Of a DNA stretch of 64,000 nucleotides, positions 36,695 to 46,942 are shown in pieces. A model generated the notes under the pieces. It had not been told where the DNA came from, ran no database searches, and worked only from the letters and a program-made list of their open reading frames with translations. How positions within the stretch are numbered: the stretch's first letter is position 1; the number at the start of each line of letters is the position of its first letter. The stretch is from Bin80 sp965209015 (GTDB lineage Bacteria > Bacteroidota > Rhodothermia > Rhodothermales > Bin80). The stretch lies in contig OZ242367.1 of NCBI GenBank assembly GCA_965209015.1, forward strand, positions 2,170,001 through 2,234,000, read 5' to 3'. A program made the translations under genes and the position numbers.

Positions 36695-39600
36695 TTAGAA
36701 CTGTCTCCTGAGTTGCAGGCGAATCAGATGTTGGAGTTGTAGGGGATCGTTTCGCTGTGATTGTCCGGTTGTGCCGACAAAAAGTTGCACATCGGTGGGA
36801 TGCTCATGTGCCCGTGCTATGTTCCATCCCATCTCATACCTGCTTTGGTGTCCCCACCCGCTGAACTTGACCTCTGGTTGCAAAGTTAGCGCTTTGGAAA
36901 ACAGAGCAAATCCGTAGCCCGCCTGCACACGCAGTCCTCCTGTTTGATGGGCCGTAATATACTGTGACCGGATGGTTTCAGCATGTAGCAGCCGCTCTGC
37001 CCCGCTTAAAGCGCCTTCCCCAATGGTGTGCTCCACTCGGGCTTGGAATCCTTCGGTAGTGTAAGGCTTCCTGTCCCAGGTCACCGCACCAGTGAGTCCA
37101 CGCTCCCGGAGTCCACTGTCTTGGTGGGTCAGTACTGCACGGGTATGCACCTCAATACTCAGTCCACTCTCAGGTTCTGTCAATATGAACCCAGCCTGCA
37201 TATCCACTCCGAATCCGGTATCTGCATCGCCACCATCATATCGGAGAGCGAGCTGTGCGGACGGTTCAATCGTGGACGCTGTGCCTATACGTACCCCCCG
37301 CATCGTCCCCTGAACTCCTAATCGGAGTCGAGTAACCTGTGCTTGATCCTTCAATATTTCTTCTGTCCCGCTTGCGGATGTCTGCACCAACAAGGCATCC
37401 GAGCGAATCCCCAGCTCCAGTCCCTGCTTCTTCACTGTATTGATTCGTCCATAGATCCCTCCGCCGACCATCCATAGTCCGACCGGAGCGGAGACCTCTT
37501 CTACGGTCATCGATCCACGACCATATCCGACCACTCCCCATGCCGTGATCCCCGGGGTGAGCGCATAACATCCATTGGGGTATACTCCTGTCAGATAGGA
37601 GGAGAGTTCACCTTCATCGTCCACGATGGCGTAATCACCTCGGGAACGGGAATGGGCTACAAGAACGCCAAGCCCTGCTTTATTATTTGTCCAGTCTGCC
37701 CCCACGATCCCACTGGACACGCGTCCATTCAAGTTCAATGTACCGTCTACACCCCGAATTTGGGACACCGCTCCTTGTCCCCACAGAGCAATGCCACTGC
37801 CATCCAGTATCCTATGTTGAAATGAACTCCCCTGTAACAGATGATCCCGCGTGAGTGAATGGCCAAGTTGATATATTGGGTCAGAATTTGCGAGGAGAGA
37901 GGATAGTTGGTCTGGCTTTGTTTCTCTTAAGCGAACATAATTCGGCAACGATGAGAGTGCCAGAGGTTGTCCTGCCAGTCGGACCTCATCACGTTGGAGC
38001 CGTTGCACACGACGTTCGCACTGCATTGCCCGTAAGACCTGATCAGCCACGGTTCGTCCCATACGTCCCATCCATGCTGTTCGAATTCTACTTGTAGCAC
38101 GTACCTGCCGCGGGAGACTTTCCAGCATCTCCTCAAACCCCAAATCGTCCACAAACGAAACCTGAACCATTAGGCTTGTCCCTGCATCAGTTTCTTCTGG
38201 GGCATATGTGCTACCCTCCTGAATTGGTTCACTGAATGTTCCGTTCGTGCGAAACCACTGAAAGCGGAACCCATATCCTGACTCTCCAGCCTGTGCGCGA
38301 AGTATGCCATCTATATCCTGAACATCCTCCACCGAAACACGAAGCACTTGTCCAATCTGCATTGAACCTACGATTTCTGGCCTACCCGTTGCCACATCGT
38401 TGATCGGCGTTATATCAATGGTCAGTACGGCTGCCATCGGACTCTCTGATGCCCCATCGCTGACCTTGAAGTCAAAACTCGTATACGCGGGGCCATATGC
38501 GTTCGCAATGGGCGTATAGACAAATGCTCCCGCAGAGATCTGATCTGATGAAACTGGAGTATTATCGGGGAACCCTGTTCCGTTTAAGGTTAGCATTCCC
38601 ACATTAGGATGCCGCTCAATCCGAATAGACGCAAGCGGATCTCCCTCGGGATCGCTGTACCCAAAGTCGGAAAGGCTGAACGTGTAGGGGGTATCCTCTT
38701 CCATGGAGACAGTGGCATTCAGGGCCTCAGGAAAGGATTCATCGTCATTGGCAATCGTAAGGAGGAGTTCTGCAGGCATAGTAACTCCCTGAGCATTCGT
38801 CGCGGTACCGAGCACTTGGACCGTCTTGTCAGGTTCATCCGCTTCGTTATCCACCGCCATAATGGTTACTAGTCCTGTACTTTCTAAAGTTCCTGCCTCA
38901 ATGGTCAGCGTCTGGTTTTCGCTCAGTTGATAGTCCGAGTCCATGGCTGGTGTGTTGGGCTGAACGGATATTTCAACCATCGTCACAGCACTTGACATGC
39001 GATCCAGCATTGCCGTGACGGTCGCAGTGCCGCCATTCTCTGGAATTGTGGGCGAATCAAGTATGAGCGTGACGATTGGCTCCTCATCATCGTCAGTGAT
39101 CGTAAGCTCAACCGATTCGGGCCCGGAGACGCCCGACGAGTTAGATGTTACGCCTTGCACCTGCAACGTCTTATCTGGAGTATCTACATCATTGTCCACG
39201 GCCGCGATAGTCACGAGTCCTGTACTTGTCGTCTCCCCAGCCTCAATGGTTAACAATAGATTATCGCTAAGCAGGTAATCTGGTTCGGTGGTTGGCGGTT
39301 CGGGAAAAACGGAGACCGTGACCGTAGTTACATCGCTGGAGACACGGTCAAGAGCAGCCATAACGGTGGTCATGCCACCATTCTCACCAATTGTGGAAGG
39401 ATCCAACAGCAGAGTCACCGTCGGCGCTTCATCATCATTGGCAATCGTGAGTTCTACCTCAGCAGGTTCATTGATCCCTAGTGCATTGGTGACGGTACCC
39501 CGGACCTTCAGAGTCTTGTCCGAATCATTGAACTCATTATCTTGCGCTGTAATGGTCACCAGCCCCATACTTTGGGTCTCGCCTGCCGCAATGGTGAGCG

Positions 39601-42600
39601 TCGGGTTGCTACTCAGTTGATAATCGGATTCGGTGGCTGGAGCATCGGGCATGACCGAGATTTCGATCGTGGATACCGCTGCAGAGGAATGATTTAATGT
39701 GGCGGTCACTGCCGTCATGCCTCCATTCTCATCAATCGTGGAGGGATCCAGCATCAACGTCACGGTTGGGGGCGACTCATCATCCGTAATCGTGAGTTCT
39801 ACCTCCGGGGGGTTAGTGACCCCACGCAGATTCGATGCTGTACCCTGGATCTGGATCGTCTTGTCGGGGGAATTCTCATCGTTATCTATAGCGGTTATGG
39901 TCACGAGGCCTGTGCTTTCGGTCGCCCCCTCCGCAATAGTAAGAGTTCTATTGGGACTGAATATATAATCCGACTCGGAGGTCTGTGGATCGGGAAGGGC
40001 CGAGACCAAGATCGTGGTCACCGCACTTGAAGGAGGCTCTATCGTTGCGGTCACGGTTGTACTGCCACCTCTTTCACTGATTGAAGTTGGCGTAATCGCC
40101 AGAGTTACCACGGGGGATTGCTCATCGTCATCGGCAATCGTAAGGATAGCATTCTCGGGATTCACTATCCCCTGCGAATTTGAGGCGATCCCTTGCAGTT
40201 CGATCTCCCGATCACGCTCAAATACATCATTGTTCACCGCCGTGATAGTTATATCTCCTTCACTCTCGGTTTTTCCCGCCGCAATCGTCAGGATGGTATT
40301 CTGGCTCACCATTACGTCTGATGTCTGGGCAGGAGGAACGGGAAGTGCGGAGACGACGATCGTGGTCATGGCGCTTGATGGATGACTAAGCGTAGCCGTG
40401 ACCGTAGTTACGTCTCTATTCTCAACAATCCTTGGGGGATCCAACAGGATCGTCACGGTCGGAGCCACATCATCATCAGTAATCATGAGCGGCACAATTA
40501 CGGGGAGAGTGGTCTCCTGCGGATTGGTGACTACTCCACGCACTTGCACTGACTTGGACGGCGCATCAATGTTATTGTTTAGCGCCATGATCGTTACAAG
40601 CCCCTGACTTTCCGTCTCTCCCTCTGCAATCGTCAATGTACTTCCACTCTGTACATAATCTGCCTCAGTCGCTGGGCCATCGGGAAGCACCGTCACCTCG
40701 ATCGTAGTTTCCTCACCAGAGGGACGACTAAGTGTGGCCGTAACGGTTGTTTGCCCTCCATTTTCGTCAATCGTCCCATTTGAAAGAAGCAACGTCACCG
40801 TTGGAGTCAAATCGTCATCAAGGATCGTGAGTTCCGCATTTGATGGATCGGTGATCCCCTGCCCGTTGATCGCAATGCCCTGCACCTGTACCGTCCTGGG
40901 TGGTGAATTCAAATCATTGTCAATGGCGGTAATCATGACATCCCCCGTACTGTTTGTCTCCCCCGCTGCAATCGTCAGGGTGCTGCCATCCTGGGTATAA
41001 TCCAGATCAGTAGCTGGTTCATCAGGAACGGTAGAGATTTCAATCGTAGTCACTTCGCTGGAGGGTCGATCAATCGTTGCAGTAACCGTCGTAAATCCAG
41101 CATTTTCGGGAATAGAGACGGGAGAGAGAACGAGCGTGACCGTAGGGGTATCCTCCTCATCAAGAATGAGGAGTTCCACGTTCTCTGGACCGGTTACTCC
41201 CAAAGTATTTGTCGTTTGGCCTCGTACCTGTACTGCCCTGTCGGGGGCATCCACCTCATTATCCAGGGCCGTGATCATGACGAGCCCCGTACTGGCCGTC
41301 TCTCCCGGCGCAATACTAAGATTCTGGTTCCCGCTCAGCGCAAAGTCAGATACCGTGGCAGGGGCAATGGGGAGTGCGCTGATTTCGATGGTCGTTACCT
41401 CGCTGGAAGGATGATTCAGAGATGCCGTAACGGTGGTTACACCCAAATTTTCAGGAATAGAGGGAGGCGCAAGGATCAGCGTAACGGTCGGTGACTCATC
41501 GTCATCTGTGATCGTTAGTTCTATATTCGCTGGACCTATCGCACTCTGGTTATTGGTCGCGGTGCCCTGTACCTGTACGGTCTTGTCAGGTGCATTCACT
41601 ACATTCTCTACAGCCGTAATCATCACAAGTCCTGTACTGCTGGTTTGCCCTGCCGCAATCGTGAGTCGTTGGTTTCCCCCGAAGGTATAATCTGTCTCCT
41701 CCGCTGGTTCGTCGGGTAGGGCGGCAATCAAGATCGTGGTTACCTCGCTGGAGGGATGACTCAACGTCGCTGTGACGGTCGTACTCTCTCCATCTTCGCT
41801 AATTGATGAGGAAGATAAGGCCAAGGTCAGTGTGGGGGCATCTTCATCGTCCGTGATTGTCAACTCTACATCCGCTGGATTGGTGATCCCCTGAGTATTC
41901 GTAGCGGTGCCTCGCACCTGAATTGTTTTGACAGGTGCATCCACTTGATTATCTTCCGCCGTGATGGTCACCAACCCACTGCTCACGGTGGCGTCTGCAT
42001 CAATCGTCAGTATGCTACCAGTTAGGGTATAGTCAGACTCTGTGGCGGGAGTATCGGGTTGAATGTTGACTACGACCGTCGTTGGCTCACTTGAAGCTCG
42101 GTTTAGCATTGCAGTGACCCTTGACTCTCCCCCATTTTCATCAATTGAAGCCGTTGATAGAAGCAAGGTTACTGTGGGGGCCGTTTCATCGTCAACGATC
42201 GTGAGTTCTACATTGGCAGGATTCGTGATCCCTTGCGTGTTCATTGCCGAGCCCTGCACCTGAACCGTCTTGTCTGGTGCATCCATCAGATTATCTACTG
42301 CCCTGATCGTCACATCTCCAGTACTGGTAGTTGCCCCCTTAGCGATCGTTAACATATTTCCAATCAACGTGTAATCTGATCCTGATGCCAATCCTACAGG
42401 AAGAACGGTCACCATAACGGTAGTCGGTTCGCTCGAGGTGCGGTTCAAAGTTGCCGTGACCATTGAGGTTCCCTCATTTTCGGTAATGGAGGGAGAGGAT
42501 AGAGCCAGAGTCACAGAAGGGGGTGCTGTTCCATCTGTAATGGTCAATTCCACATCTTCTGGTCCTGTCACGCCTTGCATATTTGTTGCCGCGCCCTGCA

Positions 42601-45600
42601 CTTGCACCGTCTTGTCTGGCGCATCCACATCATTCGTTACCGAAGTGATGGTTACCACTCCACTACTCACGATCGCTCCCGCCTCAATCGTGAGCGTGGT
42701 GTTCCCACTCAGCATATAATCCGAACTGGTCGCCGGGGCATCGGGGAGAACCGTAACATCAATCGTGGTTTCTTCGCTCGAGGGACGGTTCAGCGTAGCC
42801 GTCACGGTGGTTGTTTCACCATCCTCCCCAATCAGGGAAGACGAGAGCAACAGGGTGGCCCGTGGTGCTTCATCATTGTCCGTGATCGTGAGTTCTACAT
42901 CCATCGGATTGATGATTCCCTGATCATTTGACGCCGTGCCACGCACCTGTATTGTCTTGTCTGGGGCATCTACTTGGTTGTCCACCGAGGTGATGGTCAA
43001 TGGATTCGTGCTTTCCGTCTCTCCCGCTTCAATGGTCAGCGTGGTGCCAATGAGTATGTAATCTGACGCTGTTGCAGGATCATCAGGGGATATCATCACA
43101 TCAACCGTTGTCACCTCGCTAGAAGGATTGCTGAGCATCGCACTCAACGATGTACTTTCTCCACCCTCACGGATGGAGACAGGAGACAAGAGTAGTGTGA
43201 CAGTGGGTTCCGTATCATCATCGGTGATTATAAGCTCCAACGCCTCTGGCCCCGTCACCGCCTCCAAGTTTGATGGGGTACCCTGAACCTGCACAGTCCT
43301 GTCTGGCGCATCCACCATGTTATCTACTGCTGTTATGATGACCGTCCCCGTACTCGCCTTCTCCCCCGCAGCGATCGTTAGTGTCTGATCATCTCCGAGA
43401 TCGTAGCCTTCATCCATAGCTTGTCCGATGGGCGATACTGAAACAGTGATTGTAATCTCTTCACTGGAAGGGTGGTTCAGGGTTGCCGTGACCTCTGTAC
43501 TGCCTTCGTTCTCGGAGATAGAGCTGGAGGATAGGCTTAGCATCACCGTCGGGGTGTCTTCGTCATCCGTGATCGTTAGTTCTATGGCTTCTGGCTGTAT
43601 GATCCCTTGGGTATTCTCCGCCACCCCCCCGACCGTGACGGTCTTATCAGGCGCATCCACCACATTATCCTCAGCTGTAATTGTAACCATCTCGGTACTG
43701 GTAGTCGCTCCTGCTTGGATCATTAGTGTGATCCCACTTAGCATATAGTCTATATCCTGATCTGGGGATTCGGAGAGCGTGATGGTTGTTTGCTCGCTGG
43801 AGGGATGACTGAGTGTTGCCGTAACCTCTGTAGTACCACCATTTTCGGTGATAGAGTTGGAGGATAGACGAAGCATAACCGTCGGGGGATCATCGTCATC
43901 CGTGATCGTGAACTCTACATCCTCGGGGCCCGTGATCCCCTGTGTATTCTCAGCCGTTCCCTGAATCTGTATCGTCTTGTCGGGCGTATCCGCATCATTA
44001 TTCACAGCAGAGATGGTCACTGGATCGCTCGTGGTCTCTCCCGCATCAATGGTTAGCGCTGTTCCACTGAGCGTATAGTCTATATCCGGACCTGGGGATT
44101 CGGAGAGCGTGATAGTTGTTTGCTCGCTGGAGGGATGGCTGAGAGTTGCCGTGATCTCTGTAGTACCACCATTTTCGGTGATAGAGCTGGAGGATAGACG
44201 AAGCATAACCGTCGGGGTTTCATCGTCATCCGTGATCGTGAGTTCTACATTTTCAGGTCCAGAGATTGGGACAGAATTGGTCGCTTCGCCCATCACCTGA
44301 AAGGTCTTGTCTGGAGCATCCACATCATTGACCGCCGCGGTGATGGTCACCGTTTCAGCGGAGGAAAGCTCTCCGGCAGCAATTGTCAAAGTCTGATCAC
44401 CAAGCACATAATCTGAATCTGTTGCAGGCGAAGTGGGCTCCACTGAAATGGTAATTGTCGTCTCTTCCCCAGATGGACTGTCGAGACTTGCACTCACAGT
44501 CGTACTCTCTCCTTCACCAATAGAGTTCTCCGCGAGGCTGAGCGTTGCAGTGGGAGAATCATCGTCATCAATGATCTCTATACTGGTTCCTGTCACGGTT
44601 ACATTTTCCATAAAGGATATTCCCGAAACCGTTATGGTCTCGTTAGACTCATCCAGCATATCCGAGGTTGGTGTAACAGTGTACCTCGCGCCGCGACGCT
44701 CGGCATCCGGAGGAATATATAATATCATATCGGAAACTGGGGCAAAGTCCGTTTCCGAAGTTGCGGTCTCCCCTCCCAAGGAGACCGTGACTGATACCCA
44801 GAACGAGAGTGGATTATTTATGGTGGCGAACACAGTCACTTGGGAAGGCCCATCTCCTTCGCCAATGCTAGTCGGTTCCGTGCTCAGAGTGATCGTAATA
44901 TCAGAACAATTAACAACGGTTCTTTCGGGCGGAGTGAAGGTAACATTCGTTAGTTCCAATACTTTGTTTGGAACACAGAAGCCCGGGAACACAGTAGTAG
45001 GAACAAAAACGGAGATCGCACCTGTGATACCATCAAATAGATTTTCATGCAAGGTCTCGAGCCGATGGGGGGAGATTGCTAAACTCGTCAGATTGGTGAG
45101 ACCATCAAAAAGCTCCTCGGGTAAACTCGGCACATTAACATTGGCAAGAGTGAGCGTTCCCAAATTGGTAAGACCATCAAATAGGTCTTCAGGATAAGAA
45201 GTCAGAGAGCTCAAGAAAAGGCTCACAGTACTAAGGTTGGTGAGCCCATCAAACAGATCTTCGCCCAACGTCGTCAGTCCATCGGAACTTAAAAAAAGTG
45301 TCCCCAAATTGATAAGTCCATCAAACAGATCTTCATCCAACGTCGTAAGATTCCTGGTATTCAGAGTTATAGCCCCCAAATTGATGAGCCCTTCAAACAG
45401 ATCTTCAGGGATACTCTGAAGAGTATTGGACGAGATAACAATATCCTCCAAGTTAAGTCCACTAAATAAATCTCCCTGCAAATTTAACAGAGGGAGGTTA
45501 AGCAAATACAGATTCTTTAGACTGCCAAGCTCATCGAACAGATCTTCTGGTAGAAGAGTAGCGGAACCTGTGATTGTTAGTGTTTCCAAATTCGAGAGTC

Positions 45601-46195
45601 CATTGAGATCACCTGACTGTAGCTCATCAGGTTCGGTGACAATAATCTGCACATGGACAGACCCTCTGTATCCTAGCAATAAAGTGTTGGATACATTATC
45701 ACATGTAATCGAGCCCGGGGGGAAGATAGCCAGCAGTCCGTTCTGTACGGACTTGGTTCGAGGGCAAATTCCGCCATTCACATTGAGCACTTTCTGATCA
45801 GTAAAATTCGCTACCGCATTATCCGATGCATCCCGAAGTTTGGCACCCGCCTCGCTGGGAGAGGTGTAGGATACCTTTACTGTTCCCGCATCGGATGCGA
45901 TCACTGCATCAAGTAATGTGAGGGTTACCGTCCGATCACTGACGGTAGGAGTGCCAGAGAGCATCTGTTCCGTTTCAGATCCTCCGTCCGGTGTTTTCTT
46001 GACCGTGAAGGCCGTATTTGTCAGACCTGTAACCGAAACCAGATCTTCGCTGAAGGTAATCTCCAAGGTGACACCATCCACCGTTGCAGATGAAACGGTA
46101 GGAGGAGTCGTATCCTGTGCCCACAGTGACCTCGGAATAACCGAAACCAATGTTAGGAGTAGAGCAGTGCGACAGTTAATTGTATGCCCTCCCAT
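36695..46195 (-). CDS. Giant surface protein: SwmB, leucine-rich repeats, Calx-beta repeats and C-terminal autotransporter-like barrel
   Basis: A 3166-residue protein from one 9.5-kb frame. Signal peptide ends near residue 26 (SLWAQ). Residues about 27-140 look like a SwmB domain (TTPPTVSSATVDGVTLEITF). Residues about 200-400 hold eight leucine-rich repeats of about 24 residues (EDLFDGLTNLGTLTL type). Residues about 430-545 are a diverged repeat, and 547-2486 hold 17 Calx-beta-like units of about 112-114 residues, each opening with TVTLxLxxxSIxENGG and ending in LTITDDDE, with Asp clusters that could bind calcium. Residues about 2487-2610 are cadherin-like (SMEEDTPYTFSLSDFGYSDP). The last 377 residues (from about 2790) are an aromatic-rich beta barrel, with no stop or gap, ending in LRLQLRRQF-like LIRLQLRRQF with terminal Phe as in outer-membrane signals. 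This suggests self-displayed adhesion. The neighbouring gene on the right is the kgd fusion. Confidence 0.82.
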   Translation of the reverse strand: MGGHTINCRTALLLTLVSVIPRSLWAQDTTPPTVSSATVDGVTLEITFSEDLVSVTGLTNTAFTVKKTPDGGSETEQMLSGTPTVSDRTVTLTLLDAVIASDAGTVKVSYTSPSEAGAKLRDASDNAVANFTDQKVLNVNGGICPRTKSVQNGLLAIFPPGSITCDNVSNTLLLGYRGSVHVQIIVTEPDELQSGDLNGLSNLETLTITGSATLLPEDLFDELGSLKNLYLLNLPLLNLQGDLFSGLNLEDIVISSNTLQSIPEDLFEGLINLGAITLNTRNLTTLDEDLFDGLINLGTLFLSSDGLTTLGEDLFDGLTNLSTVSLFLSSLTSYPEDLFDGLTNLGTLTLANVNVPSLPEELFDGLTNLTSLAISPHRLETLHENLFDGITGAISVFVPTTVFPGFCVPNKVLELTNVTFTPPERTVVNCSDITITLSTEPTSIGEGDGPSQVTVFATINNPLSFWVSVTVSLGGETATSETDFAPVSDMILYIPPDAERRGARYTVTPTSDMLDESNETITVSGISFMENVTVTGTSIEIIDDDDSPTATLSLAENSIGEGESTTVSASLDSPSGEETTITISVEPTSPATDSDYVLGDQTLTIAAGELSSAETVTITAAVNDVDAPDKTFQVMGEATNSVPISGPENVELTITDDDETPTVMLRLSSSSITENGGTTEITATLSHPSSEQTTITLSESPGPDIDYTLSGTALTIDAGETTSDPVTISAVNNDADTPDKTIQIQGTAENTQGITGPEDVEFTITDDDDPPTVMLRLSSNSITENGGTTEVTATLSHPSSEQTTITLSESPDQDIDYMLSGITLMIQAGATTSTEMVTITAEDNVVDAPDKTVTVGGVAENTQGIIQPEAIELTITDDEDTPTVMLSLSSSSISENEGSTEVTATLNHPSSEEITITVSVSPIGQAMDEGYDLGDDQTLTIAAGEKASTGTVIITAVDNMVDAPDRTVQVQGTPSNLEAVTGPEALELIITDDDTEPTVTLLLSPVSIREGGESTSLSAMLSNPSSEVTTVDVMISPDDPATASDYILIGTTLTIEAGETESTNPLTITSVDNQVDAPDKTIQVRGTASNDQGIINPMDVELTITDNDEAPRATLLLSSSLIGEDGETTTVTATLNRPSSEETTIDVTVLPDAPATSSDYMLSGNTTLTIEAGAIVSSGVVTITSVTNDVDAPDKTVQVQGAATNMQGVTGPEDVELTITDGTAPPSVTLALSSPSITENEGTSMVTATLNRTSSEPTTVMVTVLPVGLASGSDYTLIGNMLTIAKGATTSTGDVTIRAVDNLMDAPDKTVQVQGSAMNTQGITNPANVELTIVDDETAPTVTLLLSTASIDENGGESRVTAMLNRASSEPTTVVVNIQPDTPATESDYTLTGSILTIDADATVSSGLVTITAEDNQVDAPVKTIQVRGTATNTQGITNPADVELTITDDEDAPTLTLALSSSSISEDGESTTVTATLSHPSSEVTTILIAALPDEPAEETDYTFGGNQRLTIAAGQTSSTGLVMITAVENVVNAPDKTVQVQGTATNNQSAIGPANIELTITDDDESPTVTLILAPPSIPENLGVTTVTASLNHPSSEVTTIEISALPIAPATVSDFALSGNQNLSIAPGETASTGLVMITALDNEVDAPDRAVQVRGQTTNTLGVTGPENVELLILDEEDTPTVTLVLSPVSIPENAGFTTVTATIDRPSSEVTTIEISTVPDEPATDLDYTQDGSTLTIAAGETNSTGDVMITAIDNDLNSPPRTVQVQGIAINGQGITDPSNAELTILDDDLTPTVTLLLSNGTIDENGGQTTVTATLSRPSGEETTIEVTVLPDGPATEADYVQSGSTLTIAEGETESQGLVTIMALNNNIDAPSKSVQVRGVVTNPQETTLPVIVPLMITDDDVAPTVTILLDPPRIVENRDVTTVTATLSHPSSAMTTIVVSALPVPPAQTSDVMVSQNTILTIAAGKTESEGDITITAVNNDVFERDREIELQGIASNSQGIVNPENAILTIADDDEQSPVVTLAITPTSISERGGSTTVTATIEPPSSAVTTILVSALPDPQTSESDYIFSPNRTLTIAEGATESTGLVTITAIDNDENSPDKTIQIQGTASNLRGVTNPPEVELTITDDESPPTVTLMLDPSTIDENGGMTAVTATLNHSSAAVSTIEISVMPDAPATESDYQLSSNPTLTIAAGETQSMGLVTITAQDNEFNDSDKTLKVRGTVTNALGINEPAEVELTIANDDEAPTVTLLLDPSTIGENGGMTTVMAALDRVSSDVTTVTVSVFPEPPTTEPDYLLSDNLLLTIEAGETTSTGLVTIAAVDNDVDTPDKTLQVQGVTSNSSGVSGPESVELTITDDDEEPIVTLILDSPTIPENGGTATVTAMLDRMSSAVTMVEISVQPNTPAMDSDYQLSENQTLTIEAGTLESTGLVTIMAVDNEADEPDKTVQVLGTATNAQGVTMPAELLLTIANDDESFPEALNATVSMEEDTPYTFSLSDFGYSDPEGDPLASIRIERHPNVGMLTLNGTGFPDNTPVSSDQISAGAFVYTPIANAYGPAYTSFDFKVSDGASESPMAAVLTIDITPINDVATGRPEIVGSMQIGQVLRVSVEDVQDIDGILRAQAGESGYGFRFQWFRTNGTFSEPIQEGSTYAPEETDAGTSLMVQVSFVDDLGFEEMLESLPRQVRATSRIRTAWMGRMGRTVADQVLRAMQCERRVQRLQRDEVRLAGQPLALSSLPNYVRLRETKPDQLSSLLANSDPIYQLGHSLTRDHLLQGSSFQHRILDGSGIALWGQGAVSQIRGVDGTLNLNGRVSSGIVGADWTNNKAGLGVLVAHSRSRGDYAIVDDEGELSSYLTGVYPNGCYALTPGITAWGVVGYGRGSMTVEEVSAPVGLWMVGGGIYGRINTVKKQGLELGIRSDALLVQTSASGTEEILKDQAQVTRLRLGVQGTMRGVRIGTASTIEPSAQLALRYDGGDADTGFGVDMQAGFILTEPESGLSIEVHTRAVLTHQDSGLRERGLTGAVTWDRKPYTTEGFQARVEHTIGEGALSGAERLLHAETIRSQYITAHQTGGLRVQAGYGFALFSKALTLQPEVKFSGWGHQSRYEMGWNIARAHEHPTDVQLFVGTTGQSQRNDPLQLQHLIRLQLRRQF
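38738..44557 (-). repeat. Array of 17 Calx-beta-coding repeats
   Basis: DNA for residues about 547-2486 of the giant protein consists of 17 units of about 340 bp. The strongest conservation is at the starts of units, such as codons for SIxENGGxTTVTATL, and in the (D)DAPDKTVQVQGTATN and LTITDDDE blocks; other parts vary. The units differ by many substitutions, so the array is not freshly amplified, though neighbouring units (for example the third and fourth) are closer to each other. Confidence 0.75.
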
Positions 46196-46942
46196 TTTTT
46201 GAGTGAATTAAACATAATTAATTTATGCAATTACAATCATATACAAGTATAAGGAAGAAAATTTTAATCTCAGCGAGGAGAATTTTATGTACTTATATCC
46301 GTGATCCTACAAAAATAGCCCATCCAACAGCCCACCCTCAAGCCGAGAATATGAACTGCTTTGAAATATGACTTGGAAGTAAACGGTCATAAGCCAATAA
46401 TGTTAAGAGATAGCCAGAAAATAACCCAACTACCCATTTACAATCAATGTTAATGTTTGACCATAGTTCAAAAGTTCAACTGGTGCCTAAATTGAAAATC
46501 GCTCATGAATACACTATTGTCATCATCCATAGTTGAACTTGAGTTGCCTGAATTTCCATTAAAAATTTTGTAGTGACCTGCTAGAATTCCTCTTCGTTGC
46601 AGGGGGGATCAAGTCGTTTTAGCTTCCAGACAAAGATTAAGCATCTGCGTCAATCTGGATTTCGTTGGTCTCCCCTGTATGATCCGATCCCTGTTAGTTC
46701 TTGAGATCTGGGGGATTGGGCGACATGCTCATGTGATGGCAAGTACCACCGAGATTGAATCCTTGTGATGCAACCCTCTGCTCATCTAAATGTAAACAAG
46801 CTAAGACGATCATAGACTCTCTACCTGATTCATTTCATTTGATTCACATAGTAACACGACGTACCTTATCAAGTAGTTCTGATTGACACTGCTGCTCTAT
46901 GCTTTATCTCTTTGACTTTTTTCTCATCTGATTCAAAAAAAC
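46196..46942. other. 745-bp divergent intergenic region
   Basis: This AT-rich stretch separates the giant gene (leftward) from the kgd fusion (rightward) and should hold both promoters. A minus-strand frame near 46620-46720 reads RTNRDRIIQGRPTKSRLTQ and then stops; it might be a gene remnant but has no recognised family. The string GGGATCAAGTCGTT near 46609 also occurs at 19281. No tRNA is seen. Confidence 0.35.

Noticed and set aside
36695..46195. Many plus-strand open frames of 60-254 codons inside the giant gene
   Set aside because: They are mirror frames caused by the base composition and repeats of the giant gene; they have Ser/Val-rich products without starts or families.
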